From positions 1,419,158 to 1,483,157 of the forward strand of contig VWZF01006093.1 of assembly GCA_013396755.1 (NCBI GenBank): 64,000 nucleotides of DNA, read 5' to 3'. Under the pieces are notes generated by a model. The model was not told the DNA's origin, ran no database searches, and saw only the letters and a program-made list of their open reading frames with translations. The DNA comes from Sclerurus mexicanus (taxonomy: Eukaryota > Chordata > Aves > Passeriformes > Furnariidae). Numbering within the stretch: the first letter of the stretch is position 1; each line of letters begins with the position of its first letter. The position numbers and the translations under genes are program-made. This document shows positions 12,425 through 24,350 of the stretch, in pieces.

Positions 12425-13872
12425 CAGGCTGTAATGATCTATATGAAGCAATTTCTGGATCATCAGTGATTGTGTCCAAAATTTTGTCAAGCTTGGGAGA
12501 GGTTCCAGAGCTCTGATAATGGCAAACGTAGTAACTCTTCTTTAAAAAAAAACAGAAGCAGAGGACCTTGGAATTATAGACTAGTTAAAGACAGACAGAA
12601 AGACACACCGACAAATTGTTAAACAACCCAGCTGAAAGCACCATGAAGATAACAAGGTGAAAAGAAACAGCCAGCATAGATTTGTCAATAACAGATCACA
12701 TCAATCTAATTTCTTTCTTTGACAGGATAACTGCATAATAGCATAGCAGAAGGCCAGAGATTTTATAAATCCTGACTTCAGCAGGTCTTTCAACACAGCT
12801 CTGCATATTGGTCTCATAAGCAAGAGAAACATGGTCTGGATGATTCAGTGAAAAATGCATGACTAAGTGGTTGAAAAACAGCACTCAACATAATAATTGC
12901 TACAGATTCTCTGTCAAACTGGAGGGTATTTCAAACAGAATCCTGTAGCAGTCCCTACTGGTGCCTCTGTTCTAGCATGATTTCCACTAACAATCTCAAC
13001 GGTGAGATGGAGGATGCAGTTGCATCTTTTATATGTGGTATTTTTCCACAAAGTAAGTGGCACAAGACAACATTTTGGCAGCTCAGTCAGAATACAAGCC
13101 ACTCTTCAAGTCATGGAGAAAGTATTAACAAGTTAACATGAAATGTAGTCAATATACCTGCAGAAGGCTAAATTTAGAGAAGTTATATGAGCTATTTTTA
13201 AATTAAGAATAAATAGACAAGATTAATGTAAAACAAACAAACATAGTGGGCCATAAACTAAAATGTTTCTTGCTATTGCAAAAAAGTCTGGAGCTGACGT
13301 GGAAGTCAGAAGTGTTCTGTATAAGCTCTTGGAGGTGGTGTTCTTGATGTTCTGTTCTCCTTGGGTATTGCTCAGACCTCAGCTTGAGTAATGTTTCCCA
13401 TTTTGGTCACCACACTTCAGAACACATACAGACACTTTAGAGAGAATCCAGAGAAGAGTAACAGGAATGATAAGAGCTTTGGAAAACGTGACCTACAAGG
13501 AAAGGTTGAAGGAGTCAGATTTGTTTAGTCTAGAAAAGGGAAGACTGAAGGGAAGCATGATAATGTCTTCAAATATATAGAGCTTTTTAGAAAGAGTGCA
13601 GTGATCAATTATTCTCAGGGCCTGAGTGGGATTTGTGAAAAAAGAAAGCCTTATAATTTGCAGCAAAGGAGATGCAGGTTACAAGGTTTCCAATTGAAAG
13701 GGCAGTTAAGAGTTGAAATAGTTCACTGAGGCAGATTGCAGATTCTCTTTCACTGAAGGTTTTTAAGAACAAGTGAGATATGTCATGTTTGTTTTATGTA
13801 TAGTGAGGATAGGGAATGAATTATCCTATGTCTGTAGATACCTTCCAGCCCTATATATCTCTGATTCCCATG
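12425..13872 (+). mobile_element. Old, long CR1 LINE copy (ORF2 remnant plus 3' end)
   Basis: This is a degenerate + strand CR1 copy. Near 12500-12750 it retains the reverse-transcriptase-region wording of CR1 ORF2 (ggttccagag, then gcaaacgtagta, then gccagcatagatttgtcaataacagatcacatcaatctaatttctttctttgacagg in pieces). Near 12800 it reads ctcataagcaag, as in the stretch after the catalytic region. Near 13385-13425 it encodes a decayed form of the CR1 RPxLEYCVQFWAP motif, and near 13492-13546 a TYKERLKESDLFSLEKGR-like string, the C-terminal ORF2 signature. It ends with cttccagccctatatatctctgattcc, the CR1 3' terminus. Many stops and frameshifts, and probably an internal deletion around 13110-13330, make it non-functional. 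From memory it resembles turtle-type CR1 more than the young avian subfamilies, which suggests great age; the subfamily assignment is inference. Confidence 0.82.
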
Positions 13873-15482
13873 ACAATGAAGCATTGATTCCACAGACACA
13901 CAAAAGGATGTTGTGGAATATATCTATAGACTGCTTCTTGACAGTCATTTGTATGACTGCATTGTGGACTGTACTGTGTGTTCCAGAAATTAAAGAGCTC
14001 AAATGTCCCCAGTAAAGATCTTTACTAAGTTTGTTCTTCAAATAATAAATGAGTTTACACACATGGATAAAATGAGCAAGATGTCCTATTTACTCTTTAC
14101 ACAAGTGAAATAAACACATTTCTCTTGGAAATGTGAAATACTAAAATACTTTGTTTCTTAGAAGAAAAATGACTGCTTGTCAAACCATGAACCAATAAGT
14201 AGCTAAAATGAAAATAAAGACAATGCCCACTGGGTTGGTATCCTCCTATCTCATTAGAGTGAATTAGATATCCATAAAATTGTGTGATTTTGTAGCTGAT
14301 AACAATCACCACATAAACGGAGACCAATATCACAGTGTTTGATCAATGGCAGGAATTCGCTGCAGCATCTGAACCTTGGAGACTAACATAACTGTTCTGC
14401 CCATGTCCAGATGAATATCTAAGTATAAACAAAGTCAGGGTGACGTGAGCCAGAATGTGAACTAAGTACTGCTTTGCTCTAAGTATGCATAAGTGGGTTT
14501 TTTGCATTATCACATGAAATTTGTTAATGACAATGAAAGCTGAACAGCTCCCATGAGGATGTCAGTGGAAGAAAAGCTCTACTTTGGTAAATCAGCACAC
14601 AGGGATGCCAAGTACTCAACAGTCATGAGTCAGGCCTCCGAAACCATGAAATCAACTTTAAAATATTGCTTTATAGGGTCTTACAAGGTTTGTTTCATTT
14701 GCCTTCTAGGTTTTGAGCCTGCAGTGAGGACCCAGATCATATTTTTGGGCTTTTTTTCAGCAACAATTAGAGAGAGTCATTAGCTTTTTAATTTTTGTAG
14801 GAAGGAGGAAAAGTAGTAAGGAAAAATATACATTTGCCATCAAGTGCCTAACCAGTACCAGTTCTCATAACGGTTCACTCTTCCTCCCGATGTACATGAA
14901 CTGCTTCACCTTGTTCAACATGGTCACTCTGTTTTTGAGCAATAGAATACAGACAGCTACACTGCTTCATTGTCAGTGCACTGCCTAGCAAAAGTTTCAT
15001 TCATGCTACGTAGTTCTCTTTGTGACAACACCTGGACATGACTTATGTGACAGCAGATGTCAAGGACCAGCCTCAGGAATAAATAGAAGAGAAGCTGGAA
15101 TTCTTAAGTAGGACCAACGATGTGCTTTTTTCTAAGTTTTATTTCCATTTCCATAAGAAAGAAAAAAGCACACAATGTGTGTTCATCTCCAAACAAAGCT
15201 AAGTGACAAGCACCCTTCAAAATCCAGGTGTCCAATGCTTCATTTAAACTGCAAGTAAACAAACAAGAGGGAAATCCTGCTACCATTCAAGTTCTCCTGG
15301 CAGTATTTAACCTCTGGATTTTTACACAAAGCTTCATTGGACAGGAGGATTAGTTAAAAAAGGAAGGAAAAATGTCACTTTGGACTTCTTCCATGCTACA
15401 TTATGGTCTGTGCTGGAAGACAGGACAAGCTGGATGCCACAGAAAATAAGAAAATACAGTGAATAAATACAAAGGAAGATAA
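13873..15482. other. Non-coding DNA, no gene seen
   Basis: AT-rich, with open frames under about 80 codons on both strands that overlap each other and show no domains. Nothing structured was recognised. Confidence 0.55.
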
Positions 15483-15505
15483 ATATATATATATATATAT
15501 ATATA
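15483..15505. repeat. (AT)n microsatellite
   Basis: An uninterrupted alternating AT run of 23 bases (about 11.5 units). It is followed by looser TA/CA-rich sequence to about 15620, including atacacatatacacaaatat. Confidence 0.95.
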
Positions 15506-17590
15506 ACATGTAACTATATGCAACATATTAGTAAATAATTTTTAGGCATGTAGATCTAGATAGGTGCCCCATTTACATATATATTCACATAGAGATACAG
15601 ATACACATATACACAAATATGGGGTATATTTGTACTGCACAGCCCCTTCCTTATCTCCAGAATACCTCTCAACAACAGCACAATTGCAGCCTTTCTTGAA
15701 ACCTGTTTGAACTTTCCCTTTACTGTGAGGACACTGAATTAACTTTAAACTAACCTCTAATTTCGGATTTCATTTAATACAAAGCAAAGTCAAAAGCCAG
15801 CAGGTTAAGACTGGAACATTAGAGAACGTGGCATCTCCACTGATACAGTGGGTGGGGAGAGGAAGCTATTAACATGTCTGTAACACTTTGCTTTATACAC
15901 AACTACCCTGCTTTTAACTCCAGCCTTGGTCGCTAAGGTCAGTCAAGACAGAGCTGACTAATAGTGTCACTTTCCTACTGCCTTGTGGCGCTCACCCCTG
16001 CCACAGCATGACAGCCCAGCGCTGGAGGGGGTGGTGTAGCACCTACTGGGGCGGGGGAGAAGAGCTGATCGTGGCTTTTCATTAAATGGTGGATGTTAGG
16101 GAAATAAGTGTCATACTGCCATAGTTATAAAGATGTTGAAAAGAGAGCTACTTAGCCATTCATGAAACACTGTTCTGTTAACACAATAATGAATAGGACA
16201 AGGCCCCTCATTGTCAAGCAAGTGGTGGACTTTCACTACGCATGAAGGGCCCTGAGAGCCCAAATTGCTCTAACCAAGTGTAAAGAAGCTCACAAAACAT
16301 AGCTGTCAACTCATTATTTCAAGTTTAAAATAAAAGTATATGTGATGAAATGCTCCAACAAAAATTGAATCTTCGGAAGTTCCAGTTCACAAATACATCC
16401 TCCAGACTGCTGTACGCAATGGCCCATTCATATAAAGTTATAAGCTAGTGGAGCATGAAGCATTCATTCAGTCATGTCATTTTTGAATATGAAATAACAG
16501 CAGATTTTTTTTTCAGAAAGTATTTTAAGTTTTCCACATAGCTCTGGTTGTATTTGTATTTGTACCTGTCATTCAATAGAAAAATAAGCCCCTGTATAAG
16601 AGACTCTTCTCAAGATCTCGAGATCAGTCCCATCAGCAAAGAACAGTGCAGAGGAGTGAAGGCTGCAGGCAATGCCTACCCCATCAACTTTTCCCCAGCT
16701 TCATAACTAACTCTCAACACACCAATGGGGTTAAGGATCCAGCACTCCCTACAGAAAACTTTCAGCAGGGAGGCAATGGTACTGAAGCTGAGTATTTTGG
16801 CCATAGGTACTGCAGTAACTGGAATACATGATCTGGAGAAATCTGGGCCAAATTCAGCACCATCAAACTGAGTCCATCTCTTAGCATCAGGAAAATAGAC
16901 CAAGAAGCGCTATCCTTCTCCAGCAGAAGAGCTTGCATCCTGAATCCATGAAGCAAAACACTTTTCCACCAGTCTTCTATGGTAATTCAGATTTCAAGAA
17001 TTGGAAGGTAACAGGTATTAACTTTATAGGTGATCGTTCTGATTCATATTATTGTAAATCCTTTCAAGATTTTAAGCAATTCATGATCCAGTTTTCTCTT
17101 CCTAATACAGTTTTTTTTATCAAATACAGCTTTGGGTCATTTCCATTCATGGAGATCTGAATATACCACCCTTAACTAATGGGATAGAATACCTTATGCT
17201 AAATGCACTTGATATAACTAAATTTGTTACTCACGCTTATAATGCAATTATTTGTGTAATGGATAAAAACATTAGAACCACAAGAAATTTTCTAGAAAAT
17301 ATATCTGGGACTTCAATGACATTCTGAAATGGCAGAATGGATACACACATAAAATATAACAATTATTGCAGAACATCAATATCTCTTTTTTAATGAATTA
17401 TCTTTATCGGAAAATGAAACATGCATTTGATTGTGGTATATGTGGGACTACTCTATAGAGAAAGCTAAGACAATAGACTTATAGAATCAAATTATGCAAA
17501 ACTTGACAAACACTTATAAAATGCAGAGGAAAAATAATTAATAGAACAGCTTAAAAATAATCCACCAGATCAAAAACTTTTCTCTTAGGC
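15506..17590. other. Non-coding DNA with a small G+C-rich patch
   Basis: Mostly AT-rich. About 15980-16070 is clearly more G+C-rich (ggcgctcacccctgccac, then gcgctggagggggtgg) but has few CpGs and no open frame of note. A 12-bp palindrome, gatctcgagatc, at 16614-16625 is within chance expectation. No gene was recognised. Confidence 0.5.
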
Positions 17591-17632
17591 ATTATTCCTG
17601 AAGAATATTCCTGAAGAATTATTCCTGAAGAA
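17591..17632. repeat. Short minisatellite, three copies of a 13-14-bp unit
   Basis: The word attcctgaagaa starts at 17594, 17607 and 17621, spaced by 13 and 14 bases. The copies are nearly identical, a typical slippage product in AT-rich DNA. Confidence 0.9.
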
Positions 17633-18189
17633 CTTTTTCTTCAATCTAGTATAGCTTTCTGGTATTTTATTTTCTCTATAAAAATAATGTAATATATAAT
17701 AAAAATGGCAAAAAATATCTTAATGACATGAAAAGAATTTCAGAGGTGTCACAGATTGCCCTGTGTAAAGAGCTAGCTATTCTAAACAGGATGGAGTATT
17801 AAACCAGAGGATTGAACCTTCCAACAAAACAGATTCTTTCCTGTAAAAAGGAACAGGTAGTTCCTCTAATGTACCCATGTGGAGAAGATTTTTCAGTTCT
17901 GTAGTGCTACAGTTTCCTAGAAATCCTATTCAGTTGGGTGAACTCACCAAAAAGGGAAAAGTTGTAACAACTGGAGTGTTTGCTTAGCCTTTTTTAATAT
18001 GAAATTAATTTTGAACAATTATTCCCAGGTTTAAAATCAGGCAAAAGACTTTCTACTTGTCCATGAAACCAGATGAATAATTTTACTTTCTCTAAAGAGA
18101 CTACGGATTAGATAGATGTTTGTTGAAGATGATGCACTGAGAAGCAATTACACATTCAGTAAGGACTTCTATTCAAAGCACACAGACAG
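17633..18189. other. AT-rich non-coding DNA
   Basis: No gene or structured element was seen. The right end may run into the CR1 scrap that follows. Confidence 0.5.
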
Positions 18190-18425
18190 AGCTGAAGCAT
18201 AGTGAGACATCTGAAACACTGAATACAGTTTTGATACTGCAGTGAGAGGAGGACACCTATAATCTTGGGCCAGTTCAGTTTAGGACCTCCAGCTGGACAG
18301 TCTGGAGCGCTTGCCCCATAAGGAGAGACTGGTGGAGCTGGGCAGTTCCAGTCTGGAGAAGGGGCAGTTTCAGGCATCTAAATGCATCCTGCCAGTATCT
18401 GCCGGGAGGCTGTGCAGTTTCCATC
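18190..18425 (+). mobile_element. CR1 LINE fragment, ORF2 C-terminal region
   Basis: Around 18205-18240 the text gaaacactgaatacagttttgatactgcag resembles the CR1 stretch encoding LEYCVQFW. Around 18318-18365 the + strand encodes HKERLVELGSSSLEKG, a clear relative of the CR1 ORF2 tail YEERLRELGLFSLEKR. The copy breaks off near 18425 without the CR1 3' terminus, so it is truncated at both ends or its 3' end has eroded. It is non-coding today. Confidence 0.7.
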
Positions 18426-19021
18426 CTTTTTGGTTTTCTAGAACAATATGGATAAAGCCCGACATACTAATAACATAATACAGTCAATATGATAGTTGTG
18501 TACCCCAACTATCATTGCTTATACTGACGATCATATTTTCTGGTGGGCCTAATCAACAGGAATCTTAAGTCAGTGTAAGCCTAAGGAAATTTAGGCTAAA
18601 CAGTTTGTCCCTACTTTATTTACAGTCAATAGGTAGTTACTGGCTATGTCGTAGAGTGATTCAGTGCAGTACTATCTGACTTCTTGTTTCTCTCTGTGGC
18701 TAGAGAGAAGACAGTAAAACAAGGAGACTGATTGAATGGTATAAACTGCTCTTCCTTATTGTCTCACATTCCTTCTTCTGTATCTCATATAGTCAACCTA
18801 GAGCAGAAGGATTCTGAGTTAGTTGAACTTGAATTTTACAGGGATACTTCCTTTTCTTTGACCACTGGTATTCTCAATGCATAGAACACAGATCCTTGGG
18901 AGGTTCTTCACTACTCAAGTGTAGCAGTGAGATTTGAAAAGCTTGGAAGGTCTCGCATGACGTGTCCTGTTGTGCTATTTAAGACAATACTTACTTTTCC
19001 TTCATAGATGGGAACTATTGA
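18426..19021. other. Non-coding DNA
   Basis: No gene or recognisable repeat was found between the CR1 scrap and the inverted repeat to the right. Confidence 0.5.
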
Positions 19022-19052
19022 ATTAGGTCCAAAGACCTAATTTGGACCTAAT
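19022..19052. repeat. Inverted repeat with 12-bp perfect arms
   Basis: attaggtccaaa at 19022-19033 and its exact complement tttggacctaat at 19041-19052 are separated by gacctaa, which repeats part of the arm. It sits inside a small direct repeat: tattgaattaggtccaaaga starts near 19017 and tattgaattcggcccgaaga near 19052. Confidence 0.85.
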
Positions 19053-22000
19053 ATTGAATTCGGCCCGAAGAACTACTGGTTCTGTGAGTCAACGCTATAT
19101 ATTCAATGTGTCTAGAGTCGCCAACAAGGGAGAGGAATCAGTCCTCAGTTTGAAGGTATGAAGAATTTAATAATTTGTATACGTGTAGAAAATTAAATTT
19201 TAATTTTCTTTATTAACATTTAATTGTCCATGTTCTCTTTGATAGGTACACTCTAGAAAACAATTAATGGAAAGAGCATGTCAGTTAATGGGAACTGCAA
19301 AATTAGTGCAATGCACATCTGAATTCACTTAAGTGGAGTCAGTCTGAGTTTACAGCTGTGAAAATTAGGATAAAATCTGGCCCATGTTTTCTTTCTCACT
19401 AGAAGTTTTCAGTTAAAGAATGACACCATGGCCATCTTCATGTCTTTAAACTGAAGCCTTTTCTTGCCTGCATCTCAGTTCTGTACATGGTATCAGAGTC
19501 TGAGTATCAGCTGGGGTTCTTCCAGGAAACCAAAGCAGTACTTCTTCTCACTGCAGAACTGGGCTACTGATGTGAAGTGCAGAAACACAGGCTGCATACA
19601 ATAAGAAACACCTGGGCTTCATATAGCCCTCCATCCTGGGATTTATCTTTCTAGTAAGCACTCCTTAAATGCTAGTTATTAAAATGAGAGAAACAAAAGG
19701 CCTTTTGTTCCTTCATAGTATTCTGAAAATAATGTTGATACTTGGTAAATCCTTTCGTGGTGGAACTATTATTTTGAAAGCAATTGATTATATTTGAACA
19801 TTGTCTCAGAATGCCAAAAAGGTACATTTTTCCAACTCTAAGGTTATTTCTAATGTGAAAAAGCAAGACACAAAACATAATTTTTGAACATGCCAGCAAC
19901 ATGAACTTGTTCTTTTTTTCCTACTGGTAACAAACCAAGGAATTTCTACAATATGGATGAAGGAAATGCTAACTATCAATAAAATATAGGCTCCACAGGG
20001 AAATGATCAGATGAATATATTTATTTTTACAAGGCTAAGCTCTATACACCTTAAATATTGCAAGCCTTGTAAAAGAAAACGATCATTGTAAAGAGTGATG
20101 GAGAGTTTTCCATACAGCAGTCTTCTAAAAAGCTTCAAACATATTTCAGAGTAGCTTGCATCAGCAATGCACCCTCACTTAACTTCATAAATGTCTGAAA
20201 ATGGGAATATGTGCATATGCCAGTGAGTCTTCAGCCTATTTAGGGTTTCTCTTGGACTGTGTGTTCAGAACTTTGTTCTGAGCACCATACTGAGTTGGAG
20301 AAGAATCTCACAAAGTGGCATAGGTGAGATTATTTTTCAGTTCAGGTCTGTCTCCCACCCCTTGCTTCTTGGGCCAGCACATTTTATACGACTTGTGTGC
20401 GTCAATGAGCACTCCAATGGGGCCTGCTTTGTTGAGAAATCAGAATTCAAAGCAGGAACGGGAGAAGGTGGGAACAAAACTGGAAAGTGTGTAATGATGT
20501 AAGATATTGTACTACAAGAAAGAAATCCTTTTTTCCTCATTGTCACATGCTGTTTAGTGGGTCCCATATTGCCTCAGCACTACTGGTTGGTTGTGGGTTA
20601 GCAAGGTGTATGTGGCTGAAGTGGAGGAAAACTGGGTAGGCAGGGAAATGAAAGGATAGTATAAAAGGAAGGGTTTTGATGCTGATAGCTGCCCTTGACT
20701 AGCTAAAATGGGCAATAATGGGAAAGATATATGGGATAATCTACTGCCACACAATCCCACACACATTAGCACAATTATGACCAAGTTACAGCACACCTGT
20801 TATGCCTAGTCCTTTCTTTTCTGGTTTTCAAGATAATGTATTACAAGACTTTGTGGTAATAGCTAAAAAATAGAAAGTAATTTTCTAAACCATTATGATT
20901 TTGAATACATTACCCCATCTCAAACTCATTCCAACATCACTGCTGAATTAAAGGAAAATAGGGATTTTAACTGTACTCTGAGTCTAGGAGCAGGGAAAAA
21001 TAAAAATAAGGCAGCTGACCACTGTCATGAGTGTCACAGACAGAAACCCTCCCTCTTAACTTTTTTTGTTCCAATTTCAATGCAATAGATTGTGACTTAA
21101 ATTTCTTGTTCAAATACTCAATCAGTGACATTTAGGCATATACATACTGGATACAGAATTGTGTCCCAGATTTTTCTAGAATGACAGTAGACACTTCCTG
21201 GGCATGAGATTTAAAAAAATAATTAGAGGATATGTGAATCTATGCCTTACAAGTAGGCAAGCATATCATACAAAATATATGTGAGTCAGGATAAAAGGTC
21301 CTGTGAAATAGATTGCATTCTGGTATGGCAGTTCTGTGAATAACTATTTTGAAAGTTAGTTTAGAAAATAATTAAATGTAAAGTCATTTTAATATACAAA
21401 TGTCTGACAGGAACTCGAAGTCCAACCCTTAACCCTGAAAAAAAAAGATAAAATAAATTTAGATTAAAAAAGGATTTGAATTTCTCTAAAACCCACAGAA
21501 AATGTTACCGTTTAGTAATGACATTCCCTTTCCATTTGACCCCAGCTTGACATGCTGAATTGCTCTGAACATCCACCACCATGTACAGAAAGTCTCACTT
21601 CTTAACTCTTGCTATTCTAATTTGCATACAAAAGTGCATTAAAAGGGATGTTAAGGCTGTGACATAGAACAATAAAAGCAGCAAATTCATAAGTAATTAG
21701 GAAATATACTATATAAAATGTTCTCCAGAGCAAAAGGGCATGCCAATACATCACAGGTGATAGAGTTCTATGAAAAAACAATGGAGTTTTCTGATATATA
21801 ATGCCCTGTTCCTGTTTAACAGGGGAAAAAAGAGTGACTGCAGCTAGTAAAGAGGGACTAGAATATATATGCTTATAAAATATCGTGGGTAATTCAGAGA
21901 CAAAGTCAGCACCATACTTTCAGAGGTATGGATAGGTAAAGGACTGCCTAAAAAATATTTTAGACCTCTATTCTCCTATATAAGCTATATTTATGAAAGA

Positions 22001-22937
22001 ATCAAAGGTATATTCATTTCTTTCCTTTATCTTTTCTCATAGTTTGCTCCAAATCCCTCTGAAATCAGGTGGAGAGAAACAGGAATCAAACAAGACAAAG
22101 GTGAGAGCTCTTCGTATGTGTGGGGGACTGTCTGCTTTCCTGTAAGGAAGGCTGGATGCATTAGACTGATGGGAACAAAGGCTTAAACACCTACTTTAAT
22201 CAGGTGAAGAATTGCAGCTTTCCACAGGTTTCAGGCACTGACAGAGTTAAGTGCTAACACGTTGGCAGAAGGATGGCTCAGGACATAGGGTGGGATTTGT
22301 TATTGACACGCTAATGTCAGTGAGACATAAAGCGGCATCACAGGCATCTGGAAGATGACATTGCAAGCTCTTTGGGAACCTGCTCTGAAGAAGGGGAACG
22401 GGAACTGTTTTACATATATGAAACACTCAGCACAACTCTAAGTGCTAAATAACATATCGGCATGGTTCAGGGGCATATACGTTTTGCTGAAGGGGGAACA
22501 AGTTGATAATAGTATTAGCTATTTTTGGTATTATTTATCAAGATGATACTTGGCCAAATTTCCTTGAATATTGTAAGAAATATTGCAAGGCAGCATTTTT
22601 TTGTTTATATCTCCAAGCCCCACTTTGCTAGTTCTTTTCCCCAGAGGTCTTTTACAGATAGTTTCTCAAAACCAAGCTGTCAGTGTTTCTGCAGATGCAG
22701 CCTTACCACAGCATAAGACTCTCCAAGTCAGGTCTGCCATAATTAGTCTGTGCCTCCGCCAGAATCACCCATTTGTACTCCATTCACAATGGTGAGTCCG
22801 TAAAGGGAGCAGTGACATGAATGATAACAAAACAGTGATTTTTTTATTATTTTTTTTAACAGATTAGCTCAGTGCCTGAATCAACACACAGACTATGAAC
22901 AAGCAGACAAGAGCTGATGAAGGGAAGGGTATTATAG
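19053..22937. other. Non-coding DNA, no gene seen
   Basis: Open frames are under about 80 codons and overlap on opposite strands. No CR1 signature, promoter or RNA gene was recognised. Confidence 0.5.
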
Positions 22938-22955
22938 ATCCCACCTAGGTGGGAT
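22938..22955. repeat. Perfect 18-bp palindrome
   Basis: atcccacctaggtgggat equals its own reverse complement. A perfect 18-bp palindrome is expected roughly 0.25 times in 64 kb of random sequence. It contains two facing CCACCT/AGGTGG E2-box-like half sites, the kind bound by ZEB/SNAI factors; binding is inference. Confidence 0.85.
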
Positions 22956-24324
22956 TAATGCCACTGCAGAATTGGGCTTTGGGTCTCCTCCTCTTTTCTT
23001 CTGTTCTGTTTCCTGCCCTTGCTCAAAATTTTCAGTATATAAAAGCTAGTGAACCTTTTTGTACTTACACTTTGTAAAAATATTCTGGGTAGAAACATGT
23101 ATCTAGTTGGAAGGCAGGATGCTAGTTATATAAAGGAGTTAAACTGTTAAACTTACTGCGTGCCATTAAAGATGGTGGTTACATATTCCTTTATCAGAGA
23201 AATCTAACTCAGCCTAAAGCACAAGTGCCAGCATTTCTTGATGGTATCTTGTATTTTCTATGGAAATTGAAGAATAATGGAAAACAGATTCTTTTTTTTC
23301 CCTCTAAATGAACAGAGCAAGCTTATGCTTACTCATACATAATGTTCATTTCTTGGAAGTTTTAGGGAAATCACCTAGTATTTGTAAAAATATTTTCAGT
23401 TCTGAAGTTATTGTAGATGCAGCAGTTGTCTGGGAATCAATATCAGAACTGTGTTGTGTTTTTATTCACTATTTTTAAAATAACATTTTTCATTCACTCT
23501 TTTTCACATATCATTTTTTTTATTTTAAAAATACCTTCCAATCTAGGAGCAGGAAAAGATCATATTAAGTCAGGTGAAAAATCTTAGTCCTTCTACCGAA
23601 TGGAAAAAGCAAACAGCCAACTGCCTTAAAATGGAAGAAAGATATTCCTAATACTTGCAATGGGATTTGGTGTCAGGGAGCAGCAAGCATGAGTGTGTAC
23701 CAGGAAGGAAAACACGTCAGATGATGACACCAGCACAGGAAAAGGCAGTGCCTTCACTGGTGAGATGCAAACAATTCTCTTAAGAAAATAATAGAGGTAG
23801 GAGGCAAATTTTTCCTCTAGATGTTAATAAAAGAAGTATTTTACCCTAGCTGATTTTTAATATCTGAATTAGGTCTGCCAAGGTCCTTTGTAAAGACTTT
23901 CTAACGGCCCTAAGTTTGGGAGTCAAGATTTCTTTTGCAGTGCCTTCACATCATACACATTGAGATTACGTCTTCCCAGTAGTCTTCCTAAATTACTTCT
24001 TAGCATTTTGACTGAACGCAGTAAAGCAGTAAAAGCTTAATTCACCCACCAGCAGTGAAATATACATACTAAGCTCTAGGAACGCATCTCTTTATTTAAT
24101 GCTTCTAGAGTATTTTCTCTGTCCCAAGGCCCACGTGCCTCTGTGTGCATCTCACTTATCATCCAGTTTGCTTTCTTCTAGCACTCCTACATCTCCCTTA
24201 ACCATAAGGTCTCTGGTGCTATCACTCTGGTATCTCCTGTTCTTTCACTGTAAGGCCTCTTGTTCTCTCACCCTTAAATATCTCTTGGTATAGCAGATTC
24301 CTCCAAGTTTCACCCACTCCTTAA
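22956..24324. other. Non-coding DNA
   Basis: AT-rich with T-rich runs around 23290 and 23510. A pyrimidine-rich stretch at about 24110-24300 gives a Ser/Leu-rich chance frame. No gene was recognised. Confidence 0.5.
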
Positions 24325-24350
24325 GTCTGTTGTTGTCTGTTGTCTGTTGT
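24325..24350. repeat. (GTCTGTT)n short tandem repeat
   Basis: gtctgttgtt is followed by gtctgttgtctgttgt, about three imperfect copies of a 7-10-bp unit. Confidence 0.85.

Noticed and set aside
16614..16625. 12-bp palindrome gatctcgagatc
   Set aside because: About 16 palindromes of this length are expected by chance in 64 kb.
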